Origin: Tilletia caries
Lineage: Eukaryota > Basidiomycota > Exobasidiomycetes > Tilletiales > Tilletiaceae
DNA: 64,000 nt
Assembly: GCA_032718865.1 (NCBI GenBank)
Contig: JALUTQ010000032.1
Location: 992,001 to 1,056,000, forward strand
Direction: 5' to 3'
The notes below the pieces were generated by a model that saw only the letters and a list, made by a program, of their open reading frames with translations, did not search any database and had not been told where the DNA came from. Positions 32,601-44,004 of this stretch are shown piece by piece. Each line of letters opens with the position of its first letter. The first letter of the stretch is position 1. The position numbers and the translations under genes are program-made.

Positions 32601-35600
32601 GGCGAGCTGCTGGGTGGCGGTTGCGGCTTGACATAGGCTTCTCCCCTCTCCTCGGCCAGGACGCGTTGGATCTGCGCGTTGGAGCCGGCACGATGAGGTA
32701 GCACTGGTCGGCCCTTCGACGTCGAAGACCTCGGCGAAGGTTTGCGCATCGACAGAGGGTCCCATTGGCTGAAGATACCAGGCGTTTGAGCCGGAGAGCC
32801 GAGGGCGGACCGCAGCATGGGCACCGCGGACTGCAGCCTCAACAGCTCCCGCTGCAACACCTCCACGTCATCATCGATAATGACAAAGCTGAAGGGCACA
32901 ATCTGCGAACTGAGTCCGGCAGTTATGGTGTCCTCCGTCGCCAAATGGTCCGAGATCGCATCCGTGCCTTGGCCAGAGCCAGACACCGCAAGTGGCACAC
33001 CCGTGACCGGATCAAGCACAGCCGCGTCAAAAGGTGCCGCATCAGCCGAGGAGAAATGCGACATCATAGGCACCTCCTTGCCTTCTGTCGGTATGACGGT
33101 GTCCACACTTCCACGACCGCGTCGAGCTCCCTCGCCCGAGGATGCCTGTGGCAGCAGTGGCAGCTGCAACCCGCTTGGGTAGCTGACCAGTGACGGCTTC
33201 CCGTCCGGGACCAACGCGACCGCCGTCCGCAGGTTCCGCTGCGTTGTGCCTGCCATCGGCGCGCCCAATGCATCAACTTCCAAACCGACACTCGCATACG
33301 GATCGCTGCCCATCCCGTCCGATACGCCCATCGATGGAACATACTCGTGCGGCACACCCGCCCATAGTCCTGTTTCCTCGCCAGGGTTGATTGTCCCTAG
33401 ACCCGCACTGCCGAGCGATGTTGATGACCGCTGCATCCGTGGGAGTGGGAACAGCGCGACGCTGCAGCCCCACGAGCTGAGCATCGATACCAACTGTCTC
33501 GCTCCGGCACTATCAGCTTGCGCATGCAAAGCAACAGTCCGGCCCTTCGCCTTCAGCTCCGTCTCGATAAAGCTGACCAGCTCGCTCAAGCTCGGTTCTC
33601 GGCCGACGGAGACCGAGGGTAGATATCTTTGACGCGAGAACGATTCCTGGAGATCAACGGCAGCAGCCTCGAGAAGGGGGCCGCCGCGCTTGAGGTAGTA
33701 GTATAGGCTGTATTGCAGCGCTTCCGCCTGCTTGCCTTCAGTCGCAGTCTGGCTCGCTGCGTTCACCGACAAGCCATGGTCACTGAGCACATGGGGCCAT
33801 GGCACATCCCGCACTGTGACCCGACAACAGATGCCCTGCAAGAACTTGGTGCTGAGAGCACGTTGCATACGTCGTTGCCGACCAGTCGGATCCTTGATAG
33901 AACCCGACAATCCGGCATCCTTTTCCGTAGACCCTCCGGTGAGAGACTCTCCATCCTGTGGTGTCTGATAGATATGCAAGCAGCACTGCACGTTCGCGCC
34001 CGCCTCGCGTGCTTTGCCCTTGCCATTCGACGACTGTGCATACGCCTCAGCCACGCTCTCCGGGAGCTCCGTCACGCACAATGCAGCATGCACCGTCCTT
34101 CCGCGCTCGCACTGCTCAACAATCTTGCTGAGGGCGTGGAGCATACCGAACCGAACTGCGCCCTCGTCTCCACGAACACTCATTCCGAGTGTTTGCGCGA
34201 GGCTTCCACTCGCGTTGGCACTGCCATCGTTGAGCAAGGAGAAAACGGGAGGGCAGAGTGCGATTTCCACCCCTCGGCCAGCCGCTTGTCCGCTGACTGC
34301 ATCGGCGGCGCGCTGGACAAGCTCGGCGATGTCGAAGTCGACCTCGTCATGGGTGGGCGAATCTGAGGGACCGGATCCGTCGATCGGAGAGCTTGCGGAC
34401 ATGAGCGAACTGGTTGTGCGTGATGACATGTGGTTTGGCAGGTGCAAGCTCGAGACTGCAGTGGACGGGCTTGGGCGCTCGATCCTGCTGAAGCCAAATG
34501 TGGAGGGCGCCCGGGATGTAGAGGGGACGGACGTGCTTGCAGGCGATTCGGTTGTGGGGATGTCAAATGCGCTCGCAATGCTTTCCGCGGGCGGTGCGCT
34601 GCTGCCAACTAAGACAACATCTTCCGCGTCCTCCTCGGCGGCATCCCGGGCGAGGCGAGCAGCGTTTTCCGCAGCAACCGATATCTTGTGTGCGGCCCTC
34701 CGTGCATCCGAGGCGGAGATGGAGCCGGCGTCATCCATCTTCGCGCACAACCAATTCAAGGCGCGGTGACTTTCTAGCAAGGCCTCTATGCTTGTGACGG
34801 GAACTTGAATGCTGGAAGCTGAGTATCGCTCGTGTGAAGGATCGAGGAGATGTGGAGAGATAAGTTGGAGTAGTGTAGATATCGAGAGCTGGAGAGTGTC
34901 TGCAAGCAGAGCTGGGAAGGATTCTGTGGAGTGGAAAAGCGTCAGTATGCGCCTGTATTTAGCCGTGCCAGGCTTGGAAGAGAACTCACCTGCGTCATCC
35001 CCTCCATCCGCATGTTCTGAGCTGGCGCCTTCCTCCTCTTGGTGCCGATTGGAAGCATTTTCCCGGCCTGAGCCATCGTCCACGCCACCTCCCGACGCGA
35101 CCTGATCACCAGAACTGTTCTCCTGGACCAAGCTGGCACTGGACTGCGGATCGCTGCTTTTGGAAAGCTTGAAACTGGTGCTGCTTGCTGTGCGCATGGT
35201 GGGGATGCGTTGCGACGAGCGTTGAGGTCTTTGCAACTGCCCGAGTTTGTTGCCGAGAGGCATGCTAAGCGTGCGCTGGAAAGGCTTGCGAGACGCCATG
35301 CTTGCGCCAGTACCGGCTCCTGGGGCGATTATAGAGAGAGGAGTGAGGAGTTCGGATGCTTGCGCACCCATGCCAAAGTGAGGTGTGGAATCGAGACGCT
35401 GCTCGGTTGGCGTGCTGGTCAGGATGGGTTCATGGGCCGCGGCGGTGAAGCCGAGCTCGTTGCCTCCAATAGGCGGACTGAGTTGAGGAGAGCCAGCTTC
35501 GGTGGTCCGGGTCGATCCATCCCGCTCCTGTGCCGTCGTTGAAAGCGGTGCATCACCATTGTACGGAGCGTCGGGGTCTTCTGCTATCCTGTGCAGCCCG

Positions 35601-35935
35601 GAGGACGGCGATGCGATCGAATGGGAAGATCGCAGCGACACCGGGGGACGCAGGAGCGACGCAGGATCCAGAGTCGGTACAGGCACCGATGGAGCTTGCA
35701 AACCATCATCACCACCCCCACCCCCACCCTCACCCTCACCGCCCTGTATGCCGTCCTGTGCTGATGGGCCGTCGGCCATGTCCGAGCTGGCGTCTAGAGG
35801 CGCGGCGCTCGACGACGACGACAAGTACTCGGTGACGTGTGAATCCGAGGAGACGTTGTCCAGGGCATAGCCGTACTCTTCACCGATGCTGCCGCTGCTG
35901 CCAGGGCCTCCTGCCTCGATCTCGGGTTCGTCCAT
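29672..35935 (-). CDS. SSK1: SSK1-type response regulator of the osmostress/HOG pathway
   Basis: Exons 35935-34990, 34923-30967, 30895-30771 and 30700-29672 give about 2018 aa. The C-terminal receiver domain is complete: KVLIVEDNPINQRI (acidic pocket), phospho-acceptor Asp in ILMDIQLPVMDG (about D1678), VALTAS, and YLTKPV with the conserved Lys. GCNDYLTKPVNHNWLEKKIIEWGSMQ is the SSK1 signature (block given from its key parts). SSK1 receives phosphate from a histidine kinase through an HPt protein and activates the HOG MAP3K when dephosphorylated. A roughly 40-residue insert separates the phospho-Asp region from VALTAS. The long N-terminal part is Ser/Pro-rich with possible degenerate kinase-like blocks (see findings). 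The first intron (66 nt, 34924-34989) is stop-free and in frame, so retention adds 22 residues. The start is MDEPEIEAGG; the upstream in-frame stretch includes a CAAG repeat and is probably leader. Confidence 0.9.
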
Positions 35936-36114
35936 CGTGAGGCTCGGGCTGCGGCCGACCGACGAATGCCTGGGCGTGGGATAGGGAAGCGCGGGACCAG
36001 ACTTCGATCTCGCACGCGGACACACACACGCGGGCGCTTCTTGTAACTCTGCGAGAGACGCGCGCACGGGGAACGGGAGCAATGAATGGTCGTCGAGCGT
36101 CGAGGCCTTCACAG

Positions 36115-36155
<41 letters not shown>

Positions 36156-36523
36156 TGGAAGCAAGCGAAGCGCTGCGTTTTGCATTTCGGCAGTCACCGC
36201 CAGGCATGAGCCACGTGGTGTCCACAATTTCGCCATGAACAGCAGCCAAAGACACTTCGTCAATCGTCGCTCGGGCCAATCGATTCAGTCTGAGAATGTT
36301 CATCGCAGGCTTCTTTTATTCGGAGGAGAAAGTTATGGGAGAAGTGACAAGACGGGGAGGGAGAGGAGAAAGCGATAGATCAGGAGAAGTCGTCCAGGCG
36401 TTGAATCAAAGAAATCGGCGGGTCGTAAGAGTCGTTCATAAACCTTCTAGAGCCAAAGGGGGAGAGAAGGAAGCCCGTGTCTTTTTTGACGGTCTGAGGG
36501 GGAGATGTTTGTTGCTGATGGAT
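35936..36523. other. SSK1 upstream region and 3' flank of the DUF89 gene
   Basis: This 588-bp spacer lies between two minus-strand genes. It holds the CAAG repeat and an open frame that fuses to SSK1 (to 36154). I treat it as promoter and 5' leader. Confidence 0.5.
36116..36155 (+). repeat. Tetranucleotide microsatellite (CAAG)10
   Basis: Ten perfect CAAG units lie 181-220 bp upstream of the SSK1 start codon. On the minus strand they read as CTTG repeats, giving the Leu-Ala-Cys-Leu repeats of the upstream open frame. Confidence 0.95.
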
Positions 36524-38411
36524 TTACTGCTCGATCGGGAACTTGACCTCCTCGCCCGGTCGGCCTTCACTGAGCAGCACGACGGCGTACTTGCCCGAAA
36601 TACGCCAGCCGGGCTCCTCCTTGTCGAGCCGTTCGGAAACCTCGCTGTCTACACCCACGACGACGTCCGACTTCACCGTTCGCAGACTGACCACTGGTGG
36701 CGCACCTTGCTCTGACGCCAATGGTCCGATGGCGACATCGAAGGGCGTTTGACTCGGTGCCTGAGGGAAGAAAGATGGTACTCAGCAAAGCTCGTTGTAA
36801 TCTGAGCAACGTTCAGAAAGGAAAACTCACCTGACAGTCGTACGTCAGCTTGCGGTGGTTCAAGTCACCCTTGAAGATGACAAGGTCGGACTCTGCGAGA
36901 TGCAAGAAGAGATCGGGTGCCTCTGCTGGCAGAGACCAGAACGTGTAACCTGGATGACAGGGAGGTGGAAATATAATCTGTGTCAGTGCGAAACCCCGGC
37001 TGGCTCGGTTCTCCATAATGGAAGATAACGTACCCGTGCACCAGAAAGGATGTTGCTCGTACACGAACTGGCCCTTGCGCTCGTAGTTCTTCCAGCGCGT
37101 AGCCAGCTGCCGCAGACTGGCAACCTCGGCGTCAGGCGCAGTCGGGAAGAGAGAGCCGTAGAATGTCGCGTTCAAAAGCCAGTCCCAGTCCTGTCAAAAG
37201 ATAAGAGTCCCCTTTGAGTATCAGATGAAGAAACCGGGAGATTCAGAGGAAAGTTGAAAATACGTACCTTACGCGTAACGTCGGACACGAACCACGGCAA
37301 ACGCTTGCCGTGGAAGCGGATCTCGGACGCGATGCCGGACTGGATCAGCCAGTCAGCTGTAAAGTGAAAGAAAGACATCGTCAGCAAACGCGATCAGAAG
37401 GCAACAGTATTATGTAGAAAAACCACATACCATAGACAAGATCGCAGTACAGCTCAAAGCCAGCATTGTCGAGGATGAAGTCGATCCGGCCGTTCTTCAT
37501 CTTGCTGCACAGCTCCCAGATCTTCTCGAGGTGGTTACCGAGAATGTTCTTCTCCGTGGCAGCCAAGTGTTCGCCACCGGTACTCTGGAGCTTCTTGATG
37601 TCCTCCTCCGTCATGTTGATCAACAGACTCAGATCGGTGGCGTTACCCCAGAGGCAGACCTGGGTAAGCTCGTGGAACAGGAGCTTACGCGCCAGCGTCT
37701 TCTCTTCGTCGGTGGCCTCGGCAGGGTAGGAGAAAGGCTCGGCAAAGCGCGTCGAGAGCTCAAAGACGGCGGTGCCGGAGCGGGAGAAGGTGTCGCATTT
37801 TTGGCGGAAGAAGACATCATAGTCCTTCCAGTACTTGGACGAGGAGAAGCACTCATGGAGACGACGGTACTTGTACGCCTCGGCGAAGAGCCAGGGGGCG
37901 TTCATGAAGTCCTTGCCGCGGAAGAACTTGGCGATCTCCTTGTTCCAGAGAGCGACATCTCCCTCACCGTCGTCGATGATCGGTCTGTGAAAAGAGAGAG
38001 TATGTGTATGCGGTCAGTGAATATGCTTGTATGCTACTGATACTGATAGAACGACGCGACGTACCGGAGCTTGCGGTTCTTGCTCAGATCGTTCATGAGG
38101 TGCTGCATGCGCTCAACACACTTGGCAAGGTCAACAATTCTCTCCTCATTGTGCTCCTCGTTCAAGGTCCGGATGGTGTCATCGATGCCCTTGCCGAGAA
38201 TGGTGGGCAGACGCTTGCCCATGGTGTCGTGGGCGAAGGAGAAGGTGTGGTACCCACGGAACGCCGGCCACGGCGGGTTGTTGGGGTCGACACGCGACGC
38301 CGTGCGCGGGTAGTTGGCAGCGCCGAAGCCGGCACGCTTCGGAGGCAGGTTGCCCAGGTTGAGGATGGTGCGGGACGCCGGAGCGGCGGAGGGGTGGTCG
38401 CGGTTGCTCAT
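36524..38411 (-). CDS. DUF89/ARMT1-family damage-control phosphatase
   Basis: Six exons (38411-38065, 37984-37431, 37356-37268, 37190-37034, 36949-36831, 36760-36524) give 500 aa, the usual length for the family. Recognisable blocks are PAFRGYHTFSFAHDTM near the N-terminus, LWGNATDLSLLIN, the metal-binding FILDNAGFELYCDL (about residue 285), GKRLPWFVSDVT and DLVIFKGDLNHRKL. This layout matches yeast YMR027W and human ARMT1, Mn/Ni-dependent phosphatases acting on sugar phosphates such as fructose-1-phosphate. Cytosolic damage control is inferred from that family. Intron 4 (36950-37033) is 84 nt and stop-free, so its retention would add 28 residues just before YTFWSLP. It is divergent from the Ala/Pro-rich gene at 38889. 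Confidence 0.92.
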
Positions 38412-38888
38412 CTTGCTCTTTTCTCTACAGGGAGGGAGGAGGAAGGGGAGCTAGGTGGGAAGAGGAAGGGTACAGATATCTAAGGGACAACAAGACAACC
38501 TCGGGTGGTGATCCTGTTGAGGAAGGGGAATTCGAGAAGGGGGGACAAAAGACGGGCTTCTTAAGTATGGCACGGCACGGACCAGGGACAAAGCGTTGGG
38601 TGCAGACTGCAGAGACAAGAGTATGTTCCGGGTGGACCCCTGCTTGGAGGACGAGCATGTGCAAAGTGATGTCAGTGCGCATGCGAATTCACTTCCACCA
38701 GCGAAGCGTAGTCTTCGGGATAGGGCCGCAGTCAGATCTTGTTCTTTTGGGTACGGTGTGGTCGTTCCTCTCTTGTCACCGGCAACCTGTACTTCCACAT
38801 CACGATCCTCACCACAAAACTTGACCTTCCACACACTGCTACCACTCATCACCGCAAGGCCCTTCTTCATCAGTTTGCACATAGCAAA
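38412..38888. other. Divergent promoter region
   Basis: This 477-bp region separates the divergent starts of the DUF89 gene and the unknown gene at 38889. No motif is recognised with confidence. Confidence 0.45.
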
Positions 38889-40684
38889 ATGCCACCAGGC
38901 AGTCAACGAAAGAAGCAAGCATCCAAGGGTTCGTGCCATTGCTGCTTTCCGTGACCTAGGAGCTCGTAGATCTGACTCCCTTTTGATATGCCTTCCTCCC
39001 ATCAGCTTCCACAACTTGCAGCCTCTGCACGCACAGCACCTCAAGCTGCACCTGCTCTGAGCCCTCTCCTGCTGCGCGTGAGTCCCTGTCCTTACTGTTG
39101 CGCTCCCCCGGTTTCTTCTGACTCATGCACGTCTTGATTTCAATTGCAGCTTCTTCTACACGTCCGCAGCCCCGCACCCGCACGCGCACCAGAGCTGGTG
39201 CTGCGGCAGCGGCTGCTGCGCCTCCCGGACTTTCCCCTGCGGCGGCTCCTGGTCCTGCTGCTGCGCCTGCTCCGGATCCTGTGTCTGCGGCAGCTGTTGC
39301 GGCTTCTGGCGCTGCTGGTTCGCCTGCGGCAGCTGCGCCGCCCTCGGGGCCAGGACCTGCCGCGATTTCTGGCTCTGCTTCTGCGCACGCAGGCCTGCAG
39401 CTTGCTACTTCTTCTGGCCCTGCTGCTTGGCCTGCGGCAGCTGCTGCGTCGCCGAGCCCTGAGCCTGCCGCGTCTTCCGGTCCTGCTGCTGCGGGGCCTG
39501 CGCCCGCCGGTCCGGCTGCCACGCCGCTCCATTCGGCGCCTGCGACGGCGGCTGCGGAGGCGGTAGAGGCGGCGACGGCGGCTTCTACGCTTACGTTCTC
39601 GGTATGTATTTCTCATGCCCCCTTCCTCACCACGCATGATCTTCAATAATAATCATTCAGTGCCTTTCTTTTACTCGAGGACCATTGCAGCCCCATTTCA
39701 TGCCCGGATCAGTGCTTGCCTCTTCTTCCTCCTCCACAGCCAATCAACACCCTTCAGCGCCTGACCTGCCCCCTGCTTCAAGGGATGAAACACCAGATGC
39801 GCCAGTTCAACCGGAAGCCGGGGGGGAGGTGGAGGGTCGCTCACCAATGCCGGGAAAAAAAGGAAGATAACGACGGAATGTTCTGGGGACGAGGGCGATG
39901 AACAGGAAGATGAAGATGATGAGACGGACGGAAAAACAACGTTCAGTGAGAGCAAGTCTAGACATCTATGGCGTGAGTACTTCCACATGCTATCTTCTTT
40001 GCTCTGTCTATCACGCGAACTGTACTGACTACTGATGCCGTGCATCCTTCTACCTCAGTGTCCACTGTAGATGCTTTGAATCACGTCAAGGGTTCCCCGA
40101 AATGGCAATTCATCGATGACGATCGGAAGCGAGCGCGAGTTGTTCGGGAGAAGTATTGGAGACTGGTGAAAGAGGTGAGAGCTGGTCTATGATCTGGATC
40201 GAGATGCGAGCTAGGATGATTAGGTGGTTACTTAAGTGCCTATAATCGTTCCTTTCTCCCATGTCCTATACAGGCTGCTATCCTTTCGAATCGCACTGGC
40301 ATCCATATCTTCCTCGCGACCGGGCGATCCGATCGCGTGACCCAAGGACTCAAGGAACACGTCTTTGTTAGCGAAGAGCTTTGCAACCCCGCCAACAAAT
40401 GCCTGCACGATACGGCACATGCAATGGCACTTTCTTGGTCGAGTGGCCTGGCGGCGTACCGTGAGACTCTGATAGCTCAGAATAAGGCCAAGGACGAACT
40501 ACTTCGACAGCATCAGGCACAATTCTTGGCCAACCAGCGACAGCTTCAAGAAAAGGAAGCGGCACTTACGGCCGCCTTAGCAGACGCTGCGGCTTTGAGG
40601 GAAGAGCTCGATCAGATTCGGGCGACGAATGTGGCGGGCTCAACGTCTGCGGGCGGTCCTTCCCTGGCCCCTGAGTCGACGTGA
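38889..40684 (+). CDS. Uncharacterised Ala/Pro-rich protein with coiled-coil C-terminus; possible frameshift
   Basis: Exon 1 (38889-38928) encodes a basic start (MPPGSQRKKQASK). It can splice directly to 39150-39601, a long Ala/Pro/Gly-rich segment; a small exon near 39022 is possible but fits the frame only with a weak donor. Next come 39691-39972, 40059-40174 and 40274-40684. The exon from 39691 stops at TAA (39868-39870) unless one base is missing from the A7 run at 39855-39861. The -1 frame then reads KRKITTECSGDEGDEQEDEDDE, nuclear-signal-like and acidic, and splices in phase to the rest. The conserved-looking part is KWQFIDDDRKRARVV, IHIFLATGRSDRV and a Gln/Leu/Ala-rich coiled coil near the end. 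I do not recognise the family. It converges on the KDZ-type gene with 82 bp between the stops, so it may be part of that transposon or a neighbour. Confidence 0.6.
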
Positions 40685-40766
40685 TTGGCACTTGGCAGTC
40701 TGTCCTGTTCTATCCTTCTTGTCGAGCTTCATAAATGGAACCTCATTGCATTCAACGTCCATAGGT

Positions 40767-43700
40767 CTATTTCTTTGACATAAGTAGATTGATCTTCCGA
40801 CGATTCCAAAGCGAAAGAAACTGTGCGGTCATTGCAATGGCATGGGCAGCGGAAGAGTAAGAAACCGATTTCTTGATCCTACTGAGACCAGCATTCCCAC
40901 ATTCGGCGGCGCTACTGTTGAGGTGCCGCAGCTCAGGATCATTTGCCATGTATGTCGACAGCCAGGAGGATGGAGTGCACGATGAATGACCGTGTTGGTG
41001 TAGCTCGTCGACGACAAAGAGTGTGTTGGCAAAGAACTCTGGCTCTCTGGCAACGCAATAGCTTGCGAGCTGACATCCAAAGTCGTACACAACGACCGAT
41101 GGAGCTTTGGCCCACCGAGTGAAGAGAGCTGAGAACACGTCATCCCGACCTTCCGCAGAGGGCATGCAATGGAACCCGAGTGCAATGGCGTGGCGACACC
41201 AGAGCGCCATGATTCCTCCAGTGCGTCGGGAAACCACATAGTCGCTGTAATATTTGTTGCATGAAACTGTTTCGGAGGAGGCCTCGACACGGTTGGGTTG
41301 ACTACGGCCAGACCGTTTGTCCTCCTTCAGTCCTGGGTATAGGGAACGTTGTCGAACCTGAGGTGCTCCGTATAGAACCCCGTCAGAGAGGACTGGCTGA
41401 GGGATATCATTCCTGGGGACCGGGGTCGGGTTTTTATTGAGGAAACCGACGTAATCTTGAACACTGGTGTGTATTGCCCGCCATAGCGTACGCACAGCCT
41501 CCGGTATCAGTATCTGGGGCTGCGCTGGAAGAAGGAAGAGGGTAGAGGACATTCGAGGAGAGAGTAAAAGAGGGGGAGAATGCGGGAGGCAAGAGAGAAT
41601 GTCAGCCTGTGTTAGAACCAGTACCACAGTCTTCAACACGGTTTGTCATCCTACACACAGGCAAAATAGCTTGCCAAATTCCCCAGTGCTGGTGCTGAGA
41701 CGGCTAGTAGACTCGCGTGGACGGCAAAGGTGGGATGCGAGGACGCCAGAGAATCGTCCGAAATGATTTGAAGGGAAGGGAGGCAAAGCGGCCGACACAA
41801 CTGAAGTTGCCCCTCCTCTGCCGCAAGCTGTCGAAGGAGAGGGGCGAAGTAGACACGGCCGCCCTCCACGACGTGATGGTTGACCTTCTCCGATACCAAA
41901 AGACGCACTGCTTCCACAAGGCTTCGCGTGGCAGGCAAGGTCTTTTCTTCGTCTATGACCAAAGCCAGCTCCTTGATACAAGAAGAATTTGTCAGTACCA
42001 TAACTAGCTTCGCACCAGGATAGAGAAGCTCGCCTGCCAAGGCGCGCATGCTGAGCCGCAGTGTCCGTGAGGGGAAGAAAGGACGAATCCGACCTGGTTG
42101 CGGCTTGGTATTGTGGTCGGGGCCGGGGAGAGTAGGTGGACGAAGAGCGTGATCGTTCTTCAATGTGTGAGCAAGGACCACCCCATCTGCTATGACAACA
42201 TCAGGGGTTGTACCACACACTGGGCATTCGAACGAGTTGGGAAGGCGCTGAAGTTGAACGAACAGGAAGAAGACGCGCAAGAACGTTGTCTTGGGAAGGA
42301 AGGGTTCTTTGCAGCCGTGCTCAAGGTACAAGTCGCTTGTCGTTTGTTGGAATGCCGTCAAAGGAGTGGAGGATCGTAGCATTTGGGAAGAGTATGCGTT
42401 CAGGACGGAGTGGCAGACAACGATTTCGTTGTTGAAGTTGAAGAGGCCTAATGATCGAAGGTCCGGGCCAATGGTACGCCCCTCTCCTCCTCGCATACGT
42501 TTCCGACAGATGCACCTTCGGACCTCCATTGTTGTCTTGACCATGCCCAGAGCCAAGAAAACGCGCACGGTACGCAACTCCACAACGTCATGCTCGTTTC
42601 TCACGTCTGTCTCGCCGCACGCATAGCATCGACTGTGGTCGTCCAATCGCAGAACCGGAGGCAGAGATGTGACGGACACTGCAGGAGGTCCGGCGTGCTC
42701 ATCTGGCAGCAACGCAAAGCGAGGAGGAGAGATGGGTAGATGCGAAACCGCGCGTCGTTGCAATACGATGCGCGGACATCGTTGAAGCTCTGTGAGATCC
42801 TCTGAAAGCAGCAGTAAAATAGACACATCATCCATCAATACTCAACATGCACACAGGGCACACCACAGTACACAATGGCACAACGACTTGGCAGACTCTG
42901 GAGTCTGGATACATGAAGCTCACCTGCTGAAAGCTCGTGATAAGAAGAGAGCATGCTATCACCGTGGAGGCCAATAACGTACGCTTTCGCCCGACCTCTG
43001 TGGATGCATTCGGAAGCGGGCTTGCGACCACGAGGACAGGATGGAGCGTTGCATTCCCACTCATCCAAGCCGCACGAGCTGACAATGCAGCGCTTGTGCA
43101 ATCCAGGTGCTGCTGAAGTCTGGTGCTCGTTTTGAGCAAGAACAGAGAGCCAGTGAGGTCGTCCGTACAGAGCGACCGCGATTTCAACGACTGTAGGAGA
43201 CCCTATCATATCAAATCAGATTATCAGCATGCGTGGATCACTTGGATGAAATCAACATGAACCACTGCTTGATTCTGCATGAAGTCCAAGACTCTGAAGC
43301 TCACCAGCAGGATCCAGGCATTGCATAGCATCAAACAACGTCCAATTCTCGGAGCAGAGCTTGGTGTGGATGCAATCAGATCCGCTCCTGGATCGTGCAC
43401 AGTCGCAGCTGAGAAGAAAGCGTTCTGGTAGCTGAATGATGCTGACATGGTAGAAGCATCCCACCTGAGAAATGAAATGATGATCAGCGTATGTGGGAAG
43501 GGAAGTAAGACACTGTTCCCACTTCCGAATCATTCTCACCTCCGGTTCACCCTTGTTCCATCCTTCCAGCGTCCAAATATTGGACGTGACACGCTCGCAT
43601 CGGATATCGAAGAGATCGAAGATGGCCGCTTTGTACGCTTTGAGATCGTCGTTGACATCGATGATTTCAGGACTTTGAGGGACGAAAGGCACTGCCAAAC

Positions 43701-44004
43701 CTGGCTCGTCACCGTCGTCAAACTGGATCCAGTCATCGAACGTATGGTCCTCAGATTCGAGAGTCGCTCCATCTGGCTGGGCTGGGACCACGTCGTGGTC
43801 GAGAAATCCGGTTTCCCAGGTAACCGCAGAGGACTGTGATGAGGATGCCTTCTGACTTCGACTCCCAATTGGACTTCGTCCCCGTCCGATCATTTCCGCA
43901 TGCGGCCGCTTTTGGGGCCTTGAATCGTGTTTCTGCTTCTTGGCATGCTGCGCAGCCAGAATGCCTCTGAGAGATGTGGATGCTTTGGGTATGGAAGGTA
44001 TCAT
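40767..44004 (-). CDS. KDZ-type transposase-like protein with SWIM finger and CxC-like clusters
   Basis: Five exons (44004-43540, 43464-43305, 43202-42924, 42801-41659, 41524-40767) give 934 aa with no frame break. The N-terminus is Ser/Lys/Arg-rich. A SWIM-type zinc site follows: C175-x-C177-x8-C186-x-H188. Next is a Cys-rich block (CIVSSCG, WECNAPSCPRG, CIH; about residues 240-280), then CYACGE...CICRKR and ECPVCGTTPDVVIADG, which recall the CxC clusters linked to KDZ transposases. The C-terminal half has GGIMALWCRHAIALGFH, VVVYDFGCQL with its Asp and Cys (about 827), DELHQHGHSSC, and NSSAAECGNAGLSRIKKS with its Glu (about 889), a plausible acidic core. KDZ elements are DNA transposons expanded in basidiomycetes. 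The intron at 43465-43539 is 75 nt, stop-free and in frame. An intact frame suggests an active or co-opted gene. Family assignment is from memory of motif layout. Confidence 0.72.

Noticed and set aside
39140..39646. Arg-rich minus-strand and Leu-rich plus-strand frames over the Ala/Pro segment
   Set aside because: Alternative frames of a GC-rich low-complexity stretch; only the Ala/Pro frame splices in phase with the rest.
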